A DNA stretch of 64,000 bases from JARRKU01 sp963675565 (GTDB lineage: Bacteria; Desulfobacterota; Desulfobacteria; Desulfobacterales; Desulfosarcinaceae), in contig CAXXYD010000001.1 in NCBI GenBank assembly GCA_963675565.2, positions 1,426,001 through 1,490,000 of the forward strand, read 5' to 3'. Below, one piece after another: positions 42,492-51,337 of the stretch; positions within the stretch are counted from its first letter, which is position 1, and each line of letters begins with the position of its first letter. The position numbers were made by a program, and so were the translations under genes. The notes beneath the pieces are model-generated. The model had not been told where the DNA came from, did no database searches, and was given only the letters and a program-made list of their open reading frames with translations.

Positions 42492-44129
42492 ATGCCCGCC
42501 AAGGACGCAAAAACCCAAAATTTAAATACGAATCCGGTATTTCCGATCGGCGCCGATCATACTTCCGCAGAATCCCATACATCCATCCAGGAACGACTCC
42601 AATTTGAAACCTTGCTGGCCGACATGTCCACACGATTCGTCAACCTGCCGGCGGACCGGATCGACCAGGAAATCGAAAACGGGTTGGAGCGCATCGCCGA
42701 AGTACTGCAAATCGACCGGTGCAGCGTGGCCCAGTTCAGCGAAAAGCGCACCAAGTTGAGGCTCACCCATGCCTTTGCGCTTCCCGGGGTCACGCCCATG
42801 CCGGAAATGATTTTGAATGAACAGCAACCCTGGTACACCCGGAAACTGCTGCGCCGCGAGCCCATTGTCATGTGCAGCGTGGATGAATTGCCGGAAGAAG
42901 CGGCTATTGAGAGAGATTACTGCGTCAAGGAAGGGATAAAATCAAGCGTCCTCATTCCTTTGGCCGTGGGCGGATCTTTCCTGGGGGTGGTGGGATTTGC
43001 CGCCCTGTCGGCCGAGCGCCACTGGCCGGAGGTGCTGGTGCAGCGCTTCAATCTGCTGGGTGTCGTATTTGCCAATGCGCTGATGCGTAAAAAATCCGAG
43101 CAAAAGCTGGGCAAGGCATTTTTGGAAATACAGGCCCTGAAGGATCGGCTTGAAGCCGAGAATACCCTGCTGCGAGCGGAAATCGGCCTGCAGTTCGACC
43201 ACGAGGAGATCGTTGGCCACAGCGATACCATCAAACATGTTCTGGGCCAGGCCGAACAGGTGGCCGGCACCGACACCACGGTCATGCTGCTGGGGGAAAC
43301 CGGCACGGGAAAGGAACTCATGGCCCAGGCCATCCACAAACTGAGCCTGCGCAAAGCGCGCACCATGGTCACCGTGAACTGCGCCGCCCTGCCCGCCAAC
43401 CTGGTGGAAAGTGAGCTTTTCGGCCACGAAAAAGGCGCTTACACGGGAGCCGATTCCAGGCGCGTCGGGCGCTTTGAAGTGGCCGACGGCACCACCCTGT
43501 TTCTGGATGAAATCGGCGAACTTACCCTGCCTCTGCAGGCCAAGCTGCTGCGAGTGCTCCAGCAGGGGCAATTCGAACGTCTGGGCGGGCACAGAACCAT
43601 CACATCGGATGTTCGTATCATCGCCGCGACCAATCGCGACCTGCTGCAAGCGGTCCATGCCGGCGAATTCCGCATGGATCTGTACTACCGGCTGAATGTA
43701 TTTCCCATCGTGATGCCCCCGTTGCGCGAGCGCCGCGGTGATATTCCCGCCCTGGTCTGGTTTTTCGTCAAAAGCTTCAGCGACAAGATGGGCAAACGCG
43801 TTGAAACCATTCCGCGCAGCAGTATGCAAGTTCTGCAAAATTACAATTGGCCCGGCAATGTCCGGGAATTAAAGAATTTTATTGAACGGGCCATGATCAT
43901 TACCACCGAGAGAACGCTGCAGATCGAAATGCCGGGTAATCCCAGCGCCATACACACCCAGGTCAGATCCCTTGACCAGGTTCTGAAAGACCAGATTCAA
44001 AAAACCCTTGAATTGACCAACTGGCGGGTGCGCGGTAAAAACGGCGCCGCCGAACTACTGGCCCTCAAACCGACGACCCTCGAATCAAAAATGGCCAAAC
44101 TGGGCATCAAGCGGCCGGTTAAAAAGTAA
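42492..44129 (+). CDS. Sigma-54-dependent activator with GAF domain
   Basis: About 545 residues from ATG 42492. An N-terminal GAF domain (residues ~40-190) precedes a short coiled-coil and an AAA+ domain with Walker A GETGTGKE and Walker B FLDEIGE. The sigma-54 contact loop reads GAYTGA instead of the usual GAFTGA. A C-terminal FIS-type HTH reads NGAAELLALKPTTLESKMAKLGI. GAF suggests small-molecule sensing. It is divergent from the molybdoenzyme and is its likely regulator. The frame stays open upstream to 42375 but lacks support there. Confidence 0.9.
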   Translation: MPAKDAKTQNLNTNPVFPIGADHTSAESHTSIQERLQFETLLADMSTRFVNLPADRIDQEIENGLERIAEVLQIDRCSVAQFSEKRTKLRLTHAFALPGVTPMPEMILNEQQPWYTRKLLRREPIVMCSVDELPEEAAIERDYCVKEGIKSSVLIPLAVGGSFLGVVGFAALSAERHWPEVLVQRFNLLGVVFANALMRKKSEQKLGKAFLEIQALKDRLEAENTLLRAEIGLQFDHEEIVGHSDTIKHVLGQAEQVAGTDTTVMLLGETGTGKELMAQAIHKLSLRKARTMVTVNCAALPANLVESELFGHEKGAYTGADSRRVGRFEVADGTTLFLDEIGELTLPLQAKLLRVLQQGQFERLGGHRTITSDVRIIAATNRDLLQAVHAGEFRMDLYYRLNVFPIVMPPLRERRGDIPALVWFFVKSFSDKMGKRVETIPRSSMQVLQNYNWPGNVRELKNFIERAMIITTERTLQIEMPGNPSAIHTQVRSLDQVLKDQIQKTLELTNWRVRGKNGAAELLALKPTTLESKMAKLGIKRPVKK

Positions 44130-44157
44130 AGGAAGCACACGGCCTCCGGGGCCTCTA

Positions 44158-44382
44158 TCAGCCCCCGCATCCGGATTCCGCCATATGGTAGGCCGTCAAT
44201 TTGCGGATGTCCGGACTGCCGCAGGCCGGACATGTCAGTGCACGCTCCTGGGCCGGCCCTTTGGGGACATCAACGCTGAACTGGGTATCACAAGAGGCGC
44301 AGTGATAGGCCCACCTCAGCCGATTAACTTTTTCGTCCCCCCCGCCGGAAACCGTCTCGTTTTTTGGCCACAAGCATTTCAT
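44158..44382 (-). CDS. Small zinc-ribbon protein
   Basis: A 74-residue protein beginning MKCLWPKNETVSGGG. Two CxxC pairs are visible (CASC and CPAC) separated by 21 residues, the spacing of a zinc ribbon. It lies convergent to the activator gene, 29 bases apart. Similar short proteins occur beside regulatory genes, but I recognise no specific role. Confidence 0.6.
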   Translation of the reverse strand: MKCLWPKNETVSGGGDEKVNRLRWAYHCASCDTQFSVDVPKGPAQERALTCPACGSPDIRKLTAYHMAESGCGG

Positions 44383-44549
44383 AGGATCATTTCCAGTCTG
44401 CAATATTGCACCCGGATTCAGCAAACCCGGATAAAACGACAATTATAATTATACAATATTCATACCACGTTTGGAAGTTCGGCATTTTGTGCAAATTCCC
44501 GGTTTTCACCCCCATGGAAAAAGGTTCGGAACCAGCCGGTAAACAAACC

Positions 44550-44563
44550 CACGAAATATCGGA
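44550..44563 (+). promoter_or_regulatory. Copy of the CACGAAATATCGGA word
   Basis: The same 14-mer as at 42333-42346, here without the pairing second arm, 106 bases before the HesB/IscA-like gene. The shared word suggests one regulator for both promoters or chance recurrence. Confidence 0.35.
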
Positions 44564-44669
44564 GTATGCCGGCCACAAATCCTATCCTTGCCTATTTGCA
44601 AATCATGACCATAGTATGAAAGCCCGTCAATACTGCCGGACGATAAACCGGTTCCAGTGGAGTTGCGAA

Positions 44670-45056
44670 ATGCTTGAGGTAACGCCGAGGGCGGCAAAGG
44701 TTGTCGCTGATTATTTCAAGGACAGAGAAAAATCACCGATTCGTATCTTCGTTCGATTGGGCGGGTGCGGGATCCGGACATTCGGGGTAGCACTGGAAGA
44801 AGCCAAAAAATCAGATGCCGTTTTTGAGATCGGAGGTTTTCAATATATCATCAACAAGAAGCTGCTCCAGATGGTTCAACCCATCCTGTTCGATTCCGAC
44901 GGCATTGGATTCAGGCTCAGCGGTAGCGGGATAGCCCCGCCCCATGGCTGCGGCAACTGTGGAAATATGTGCGGCGTTAGAGGCGGCCGCCGCTGCCCGG
45001 GGGATTGCGCAACCTGCGAGTATAAATGCGGTCACGGCCGACGATTGAGAGCATAA
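44670..45056 (+). CDS. HesB/IscA-like protein with Cys-rich C-terminus
   Basis: A 128-residue protein. The start MLEVTPRAAKVVADYFKDRE at 44670 has a GGAG site and begins the HesB/IscA fold; the first conserved Cys lies in RLGGCGIRTFGVALE. The C-terminus (CGNCGNMCGVRGGRRCPGDC and more) holds nine Cys residues, unlike standard IscA with C-x-C. It may bind a cluster of a different kind or store metal. The exact role is unknown. Confidence 0.75.
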   Translation: MLEVTPRAAKVVADYFKDREKSPIRIFVRLGGCGIRTFGVALEEAKKSDAVFEIGGFQYIINKKLLQMVQPILFDSDGIGFRLSGSGIAPPHGCGNCGNMCGVRGGRRCPGDCATCEYKCGHGRRLRA

Positions 45057-45062
45057 TTCGTT

Positions 45063-45091
45063 TTGATCCGGACATCAAGGTATTGTATAGT
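45063..45091 (+). promoter_or_regulatory. Possible sigma-70 promoter for the 50-residue gene
   Basis: TTGATC at 45063-45068, 17-base spacer, TATAGT at 45086-45091; the ATG follows at 45227. The -35 matches at four of six positions. Confidence 0.4.
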
Positions 45092-45226
45092 AAAAACAGG
45101 GTTCGAAGGACTCGGCTTGGGCTGCCCCTGAACGAGCCCGTTGATCATCATGGGCAACGACAGTGACAAACACCAAGTTATGCTGAAAAATAAAGGCCAA
45201 AGCAGAACCACAAAAAAGGAGAACCT

Positions 45227-45379
45227 ATGGAACGCAAAGAAAACAAAAAACCCACCTACGTTTATGTGAAAGACAGTGATGGCGTTCAGTATGTCTGCAA
45301 GCTGGAAGATTTAAAAAGGGCGGACGAACTTTCAGAGGAAGAAAAAAGCAAGTGCATGCAACCACCCGGTGATGCCTAA
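45227..45379 (+). CDS. Small conserved protein, 50 residues, paralog of the gene at 51717
   Basis: It begins MERKENKKPTYVYVKDSDGV and shares with the 54-residue protein at 51717 the pattern V-K-D-x-x-G-x-x-[FY]-V-C-x-L-x-x-L-K...L-S-E-x-E-K-x-x-C, with two Cys residues. An AAAGGAG site precedes the ATG. The frame converges on the CoA-transferase gene, overlapping 4 bases. Function unknown; the two Cys residues hint at metal binding or a disulfide. Confidence 0.75.
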   Translation: MERKENKKPTYVYVKDSDGVQYVCKLEDLKRADELSEEEKSKCMQPPGDA

Positions 45380-47232
45380 GCAACAATATTCATCCGGATC
45401 TCCACCTCTCCCCCCCGGGTGCTGATCCTGGCTTTGGGATAACGCTTTCTAAAAACGTGCTGCATCGACGTGTTTTCCGGTAGAACGATGGCGCAAAACA
45501 TCCGATATCCATTTTGCAGCGCTATTTTTTCCAACTCTCCAAGCAGATAGCTGGCAATGCCCATCCCCTGAAAGTCTTCGCGCACCAGAAACGCGATCTC
45601 CGCACACCCGTCATCCGCCCCGGCATAGGTACCAATGGCTACAATCTCCTTGTTTCCCTTGTTGCGCACCGTACCGACCAGCGAAATGTTTTTGCGATAA
45701 TCCAGGTTAGCCCAGTGATTTTGTGCCATTTGGCGTGAAAAGACATTGATGTTATGAAAATACCTGAAGTAGATGGTTCTTTCTTCCAGGGAATAGAGAA
45801 AATTGCGATAGGCGATTTCATCCGACGGCAGCAGCGGCCGTACGGACATGGTCTGTCTGTTTTTCAACTGAATGCGGCTTTTATATGCTTCGGTGAACAT
45901 CAAATCCATGGCTGGCGGAGGAAGTTGATCCGAAAAGATGAAGTGGCTCTGTTTGGCCGCTGCGATCAATTCGGCGCGAAAATCCGGGTGGGCAATCTGG
46001 GTCAGTTCAACGACCCGCTGATTGATACTCTTTCCTTTTAGCTGGGCGATGCCGTATTCAGTAACCACAAAGTTGACGTCGGCCCTCAGGGTGGCCATTC
46101 CGGCGCCGGCACTCAGATTGGCCACGATCCTGGAAACCTTGCCCCCCTGGGCGGTGGAAGGCAATGCGATGATGGACAATCCACCCCTGGAAAGCGATGC
46201 GCCGCGGATGAAGTTTGCCTGATCCCCAGTGCCGCTGAAAAACTGCCGGCCCACCGAATCGGAACATACCTGTCCGGTCAAATCCACCTCCAGGGCGGAC
46301 GTGATGGACACAAAATTGTCATTTTGCCCGATAGTGCGCGGGTCATTTACAAAATCGGCAGCCCCGAAATAAAATGTGGGGTTGTCGTCGATATAATCAT
46401 AGATCGTGCGTGTCCCCATGCAAAATGTCGAAACAGCGCGGTCTCTGAGTAAATTTTTCCTTTTGTTGGTCACCACGCCGTTTTTAAAAAGCGGGATAAA
46501 GTCATCGGTCAACATATGGGTATGAACCCCCAGGTCGGACTTCCCCATCAGATGCTGTAATATGGCAAAGGGCATTTGCCCGTACCCCACCTGCAAGGTA
46601 CTGCCGTCGTCAATCAGCTCGGAGACATAACGGCCAATTCTGCGGGATGTTGCTTCATCCACGGCATCATCCGGCAGCGTCAATATTTCCTGTGCATAAG
46701 GGACAACGTAGTCAATGTCGTCCAGGTGAATGAAACTGTCGCCATGGGTGCGCGGCATGCGCGGGTTGACTTGGGCAACCACGAGGCGGGCACTTCGAAC
46801 CGCCTGCCGGGTGACATCCACCGAAACCCCAAGGCTGGCAAGGCCAAATCGATCCGGCGGGCTGATTTGTATCAATGCCACATCCAGGCTGATTTGACGG
46901 CTCCTGAAAAGACTTGGAATCTCGGAAAGGTAAACGGGGATGTAATCGACCTTGCCTTCAAAGGCCGCCTGGCGCATGGAGATGGTTACGAAAAAAAGCT
47001 TGAGGGCAAACCGATGTAAAAAATCCGGATCCTTCAGGTACTGCTCGAAACTGAAAGAGAGCATCTGGAAAATCATGACATCCTGGAGCTGCCGGCTGGC
47101 CACCATGGCGTGGATCAGATGCTGGGGTTCCCCGCAGCCAGAGCCGACAAAAACACGACTTCCATTTTTCAGTTTGGCGACCGCTTCCTCGGCGCTGACG
47201 ATTTTAGACGGATAATAGCGCTGGATATCCAT
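45376..47232 (-). CDS. Acetyl-CoA hydrolase/CoA-transferase fused to a GNAT acetyltransferase
   Basis: A 618-residue fusion. The first ~440 residues are a CoA-transferase/hydrolase of the 4-hydroxybutyrate CoA-transferase type (YQATA-like SCGEPQHLI at the N-terminus; LQVGYGQMPFAILQHL; TEYGIAQLKGKSINQRVVEL). The last ~160 residues form a GNAT acyltransferase domain (EIAFLVREDFQGMGIASYLLGELEKIA binds acetyl-CoA). Such fusions are seen in bacteria; the pairing suggests that the CoA-transferase part is regulated by or linked to protein/amine acetylation. It lies downstream of the D-amino-acid gene group. Confidence 0.9.
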   Translation of the reverse strand: MDIQRYYPSKIVSAEEAVAKLKNGSRVFVGSGCGEPQHLIHAMVASRQLQDVMIFQMLSFSFEQYLKDPDFLHRFALKLFFVTISMRQAAFEGKVDYIPVYLSEIPSLFRSRQISLDVALIQISPPDRFGLASLGVSVDVTRQAVRSARLVVAQVNPRMPRTHGDSFIHLDDIDYVVPYAQEILTLPDDAVDEATSRRIGRYVSELIDDGSTLQVGYGQMPFAILQHLMGKSDLGVHTHMLTDDFIPLFKNGVVTNKRKNLLRDRAVSTFCMGTRTIYDYIDDNPTFYFGAADFVNDPRTIGQNDNFVSITSALEVDLTGQVCSDSVGRQFFSGTGDQANFIRGASLSRGGLSIIALPSTAQGGKVSRIVANLSAGAGMATLRADVNFVVTEYGIAQLKGKSINQRVVELTQIAHPDFRAELIAAAKQSHFIFSDQLPPPAMDLMFTEAYKSRIQLKNRQTMSVRPLLPSDEIAYRNFLYSLEERTIYFRYFHNINVFSRQMAQNHWANLDYRKNISLVGTVRNKGNKEIVAIGTYAGADDGCAEIAFLVREDFQGMGIASYLLGELEKIALQNGYRMFCAIVLPENTSMQHVFRKRYPKARISTRGGEVEIRMNIVA

Positions 47233-47293
47233 GACTTTGGCTATGCTTTCTTTCCGTGGACATGCCTGACAAACACCCCCAAACCGGCAAATT

Positions 47294-48283
47294 TCAGATC
47301 AGATTGTAGCGTGACAGGCCGGAATCCACAATACAATGAATGAGATTGCGGTACGCTTCATCCACCCCCCCGGGAAACGGGTGATAAAGTGAATAGATCT
47401 GGGGACTCCAGCTCTTTACGGGTTTGAGCCCGGGAATACCGTTGACTTCGATGATTTTCAGCCGACCGGCAGCATCCACCCGCATGTCCACCCGCACATG
47501 GTCCCAGCAGCGCAGCACATCCGTGGCTTGTCGGCACAGATCTCTGGCCTCTGCGACCCTGCTGTGCGGCCGCTCGATCCGGGTCAGGCCCACGCCTCTC
47601 ATGTCGCTTCTGAGAATCGGATATTTACCGTAGTGGGAAGCTTCCACCGTGACAATCCCCGGCAGGAATTGCTGCCTCTCTCCATTGCCCAGCATCAGAA
47701 CCGTATACTCGGCCCCGGGCAAATACTCCTCCACCAGCGCGGGCTGGTGATAAGTCTTATGGATATAAGCAATCTGCCGCTGCAGTTGCGCTGAAGTGTT
47801 TGCCACGCTGTCGTCACTGATACCCACAGAACGTGATTCGTTACTGGGTTTGACAAATACCGGGTAACTGACCTGAGGCAGTCGGTCAGCCGAGCCAACC
47901 AGCCGGTAATCGGGCACCGCCACGTCCTTTTCTTTGAGAATGCGGTGGGTTTCGTGCTTTTGAATCAATTGCTTCATCGTGAGCGCACTGGGACCGATAT
48001 AGGGAACCTGACGTGCGTCGAGAAAATCCGCCAGCCACGACGCTTCGGTTTCGTCGAGACCGACAATGTCCGCTTTGGCGGTGGCCTGGTACAACGCACT
48101 CCACACGATATCGTAGCGGCGGTGCTCTATGGCCCTTCTGAAATCAGCCGGGTTTTCAACATCGGCAATTTCGGCGCACTTGCCGTCCGTATTGAGGGCA
48201 TCACAAATACACCGGGTCACGCTCATATCACCCCAGCCCTGAGCATCTCCGCCCGGGCCGGTAACCAGCAGCACCTTTTTCAT
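47294..48283 (-). CDS. D-alanine-D-alanine ligase-like ATP-grasp enzyme
   Basis: A 329-residue ATP-grasp ligase. ATG 48283 is preferred for the GGAGG site 5 bases upstream. Ligase features include YIGPSALTMKQLIQKHETHRIL, YPVFVKPSNESRSVGI (ATP contact) and the C-terminal magnesium loop IIEVNGIPGLKPVKSWSP. The distribution of motifs resembles Ddl, but a dedicated Ddl would normally sit with mur genes. Here it follows a racemase, so a D-amino-acid-containing dipeptide or amide is the expected product (inference). Confidence 0.82.
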   Translation of the reverse strand: MKKVLLVTGPGGDAQGWGDMSVTRCICDALNTDGKCAEIADVENPADFRRAIEHRRYDIVWSALYQATAKADIVGLDETEASWLADFLDARQVPYIGPSALTMKQLIQKHETHRILKEKDVAVPDYRLVGSADRLPQVSYPVFVKPSNESRSVGISDDSVANTSAQLQRQIAYIHKTYHQPALVEEYLPGAEYTVLMLGNGERQQFLPGIVTVEASHYGKYPILRSDMRGVGLTRIERPHSRVAEARDLCRQATDVLRCWDHVRVDMRVDAAGRLKIIEVNGIPGLKPVKSWSPQIYSLYHPFPGGVDEAYRNLIHCIVDSGLSRYNLI

Positions 48284-48322
48284 CCCAACCTCCACACCAT
48301 GACCCCGGAAAGCAAATCATCG

Positions 48323-49276
48323 TTAAAAGGAAAACAGCTCCGGGTCATACCGATAGTCGCGCAGGGCCCGCGCCGTGACAGGTGATACCGGCTGCAAAAT
48401 ATCTGAAATGGCAGCAATTTTTCGGTCGCTCCATCGAATTCTGGAGACGACCTTCAAATCAATGGATATTTCGGAAAAGGACCCTTTCTCGAACAGCTTG
48501 AAAAAGTAACCGCCCATCGATTCATTGGGGCTCAAAACCACCGTATTGGACCCGATATAGGTTTCCAGACTATTTTTAAAATATGCCTTGCTGTAATCGT
48601 AGTGGGTGCAGCACAAAGCCGCCGAAACCGGGTATTCGGGAAAATGGAGTCTCGAAACGGCCTGGACGACGAAATCATCGATCATGGCATGGACCTTCGG
48701 GCTGTCCGGTCCGTTCTCGATGGCAGTAGCCAGTTGATCGCAGGCCTGGGAGACGATGCGGCGGCCGTCGATACCTTTGGCAATAAGGGTGTCCCTGTGA
48801 ATGCCTGCCGCGATAGTGGTCAGTGTGCCCAGGATGATCACCTGACTGGACGGCCGGGCGGCCAGATGATCCAGCATCAGATCGACGCCGAAATCCACGA
48901 CGCCCACAACCGGAATATGGGCCGACCGGCTGAAGGCCGTCTGCGGGTAAAGCACTGAAAGTGTGTTGCAGGCAATAAAGAGGATATCCGGCGCAAAAAC
49001 CTGTGCACCGGCCAGGGCGGCATCGAATATCCGAAGTTGTTCAATTTGGTCAGCAAAGGAATTATACCCCCGGTTTTGCTCCGGCCAGGCATTGAAGTAG
49101 GTAATATCGACCCGCTTGAAATTTCGCCGCCGCTGGAGGCCGACAACGATATCGGCGCAAATGGACAGCCCACCCATTCCCGAATCCATAAGGACCAGGG
49201 ACAGGGTCTCTTTTGGGGCCGCCGGTCCGTGACCGTCAGTTGCGGTATTTGATATCAATGTCTTCGGGTCAGCCAT
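48323..49276 (-). CDS. Aspartate/glutamate racemase-family protein (MurI-like)
   Basis: A 317-residue protein. MDSGMGGLSICADIV at residues 30-44 and FIACNTLSVLY give the first catalytic Cys (Cys103), and LCCTHYDY gives the second (Cys222/223). These match the two-base racemase pattern of glutamate racemase, though the protein is longer than MurI. It overlaps the CapA-like gene by 22 bases. Its position beside an aminotransferase and an ATP-grasp ligase suggests it supplies a D-amino acid. Confidence 0.82.
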   Translation of the reverse strand: MADPKTLISNTATDGHGPAAPKETLSLVLMDSGMGGLSICADIVVGLQRRRNFKRVDITYFNAWPEQNRGYNSFADQIEQLRIFDAALAGAQVFAPDILFIACNTLSVLYPQTAFSRSAHIPVVGVVDFGVDLMLDHLAARPSSQVIILGTLTTIAAGIHRDTLIAKGIDGRRIVSQACDQLATAIENGPDSPKVHAMIDDFVVQAVSRLHFPEYPVSAALCCTHYDYSKAYFKNSLETYIGSNTVVLSPNESMGGYFFKLFEKGSFSEISIDLKVVSRIRWSDRKIAAISDILQPVSPVTARALRDYRYDPELFSF

Positions 49277-50490
49277 TGTGCGGTCAGCTCCATGGCCCAG
49301 TCCGGGGCCTCGTCAATGGTGCCATCGATGATGCGGGTCAATGCATCGATCCAGTGGCGTTGATGCTGCATGGTGGCAATCCGGTTTCTGAACATGGCCG
49401 CCCCCTTGCGGGGATTCTGTTCCATCTTGCCCATGAGCATGGCAATCTCCTGTTTGAACCCCTCAATGCCGTATCTGCGTAGAAAACCGTGCCAAGCCGC
49501 CTCCACTGCGCAACTGTCCGACAGGGGGACGGAGACCTGCGCCAAATCGTCCATGAACTGCTTTCGCCTGCCCCCACGCATCAGGACCAGCCGATCGGAG
49601 CGAATGTCGTATGGTACGATGGAAAATCCCTCCAACCCGGCGGGAGAAAAGTCGGCCCGAACCAGATAACCGACCTTGCGATAAACCAAATCGGTCTCCT
49701 GGAAAAACACGAAGTTTCCCAGGCTGTAGCAAATGGGTACGCCGTTGTATAGTTGAATCCCCTGAGGGACATGGGGGTGATGTCCAATGACCATGTCCGC
49801 GCCGGCATCGGCCATGCGTTGAAAAGCCTGAACCACGTATGGCGGCGGGAAAGCGATATACTCCACACCGCAATGACAGATCACCAGCACAATGTGCACC
49901 TCTTTCTTCAGGGCTTCCACGATACCGGCGGCACGATCCGGATTCCAGCCGAATACCCCCGGACCGTCCACGGCCGCAGTCAGATCTTCCCCCTCGCTGA
50001 AGTTGACCACTCCCAGGCGGATCCCTTTGACATCAAGCACCAGCGGCTGATGCGCTTTCTCGGCTGTCATGCCGGCGCCCACCCATTGAATGCGGCGGTC
50101 ATCCAGCAGCCGGGTGGTTGCATCAAATGCCTCGACACCATAGTCGAACACATGATTGTTTGCCAGCGTGGCCACATCAAAGGGGACATGAGCCAATCCG
50201 CTGACCGAGTCAGGTGCACCCCGCAATTCTGCCCCGCTTTTCCAAACCGCCGCGTTCAGCTCCGTCAGGGGGCATTCCAAGTTGGTGATCCGCAAATCGG
50301 CCTGCTGCAGCAACGGCAGAAGGTCCCCGTAAATCGTGCCCGGATCGTTTGCGATGACATCCGCAAATTGCCGAATCGGTGCCCAGTCGGAAGTAATGAT
50401 CACCTCGGCGCCGGTTGCCGCATGCGCGCCCCGGGTCCATTTGCCCGTATGCACATCGAAAACAGCGGATGCCTGTCCGCGCTCAACCAT
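49255..50490 (-). CDS. CapA/PgsA-family (poly-gamma-glutamate synthesis-type) metallophosphatase
   Basis: A 411-residue protein from ATG 50490. CapA signature stretches are ITNLECPLTELN, FDVATLANNHVFDYGVEAFDATTRLL and MVIGHHPHVPQGIQLYNGVPICYSLGNFVF, with the metal/phosphate-binding Asn, His and Asp of the calcineurin-like fold. No signal peptide or membrane anchor is seen, unlike many PgsA proteins, suggesting a cytoplasmic enzyme. It overlaps the aminotransferase gene by 8 bases and the racemase by 22, a tight operon. Confidence 0.85.
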   Translation of the reverse strand: MVERGQASAVFDVHTGKWTRGAHAATGAEVIITSDWAPIRQFADVIANDPGTIYGDLLPLLQQADLRITNLECPLTELNAAVWKSGAELRGAPDSVSGLAHVPFDVATLANNHVFDYGVEAFDATTRLLDDRRIQWVGAGMTAEKAHQPLVLDVKGIRLGVVNFSEGEDLTAAVDGPGVFGWNPDRAAGIVEALKKEVHIVLVICHCGVEYIAFPPPYVVQAFQRMADAGADMVIGHHPHVPQGIQLYNGVPICYSLGNFVFFQETDLVYRKVGYLVRADFSPAGLEGFSIVPYDIRSDRLVLMRGGRRKQFMDDLAQVSVPLSDSCAVEAAWHGFLRRYGIEGFKQEIAMLMGKMEQNPRKGAAMFRNRIATMQHQRHWIDALTRIIDGTIDEAPDWAMELTAQWLTRRH

Positions 50491-51337
50491 GCGAGATGGT
50501 TCCCTGGCCGAATGCTTTGGTGTAGTCGCCGAAAAGCTGTATGATCTTTTGCGTATTTGCGCCGGGCCGTCCATCGCCCACCGTCATTTCATCCACTTCG
50601 ACCACGGGCACCACTTCCTTGTTGGAAGATGCGATAAACACCTCCTGCATTGAAACCAGTTCGGAATAATCGATATCCCGGAGTTCGATCTCAAAATGCC
50701 CCTTAGCCAGTTCCAGCACAACACTGCGGGTGACCCCCGGCAGGATCTCCTTTTGGGGCGTAACCAGCGTATTGTCCTTAAAAAAGAAAAAATTGGACGT
50801 TGTACCTTCCCGGATACGCCGGTTGTGGTCAACATAAATCGCTTCGATAGCATTTTGCCGCTTGGCCTGCTGAAGGGCATGAACGGCCGTAAGGTAGTTG
50901 GTGCTTTTGGCCAGGGGAATGAAACGCTCGATGTCAACGGTGATAATTTTGGCGCCTTCGGTATACCACCACTTGGGCGTTGCCTGCTTCGGTGTGACCA
51001 TTACCGCCAAAATGCCGTTGCCTTCAGGCGTCACACCGTCCAGGCTCACGCCGCCGCTGTATACGATTCGGATATTGGATTCTGCATGATGCGTGTTTTT
51101 GCGGACCGTCTCTTCGACGATCGCGCATATCTGCGCTACAGAATGCCGAAGCCCGAGCCCGATTTGCTTGGCCGAGTTTTCCAGCCGCTGAACATGCTGC
51201 TTCAGCCGGAACGGACGTCGGTTGTAAGTAATCAAAAAATCAAAAACGCCATAGCCCCGAAGAACGATAAGATCTTTGATCGAGACGGTTGCCGCTTCAT
51301 CATCGATGAAATGTCCGTCAATATAATATGTGTCCAT
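50483..51337 (-). CDS. Class IV PLP aminotransferase (D-amino acid or branched-chain type)
   Basis: A 284-residue aminotransferase. The start at 51337 (MDTYYIDGHFIDDEAATVSI) is preferred; further upstream the frame loses coding character. Lys144 in PLAKSTNYLT is the likely PLP-binding residue, RGYGVFDFL at 27-35 and IREGTTSNFFFF at 175-186 bind phosphate and substrate. Class IV members act on D-amino acids, branched-chain amino acids or aminodeoxychorismate. It begins the leftward gene group with the racemase and ligase, which favours a D-amino acid role. Confidence 0.88.
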   Translation of the reverse strand: MDTYYIDGHFIDDEAATVSIKDLIVLRGYGVFDFLITYNRRPFRLKQHVQRLENSAKQIGLGLRHSVAQICAIVEETVRKNTHHAESNIRIVYSGGVSLDGVTPEGNGILAVMVTPKQATPKWWYTEGAKIITVDIERFIPLAKSTNYLTAVHALQQAKRQNAIEAIYVDHNRRIREGTTSNFFFFKDNTLVTPQKEILPGVTRSVVLELAKGHFEIELRDIDYSELVSMQEVFIASSNKEVVPVVEVDEMTVGDGRPGANTQKIIQLFGDYTKAFGQGTISHG

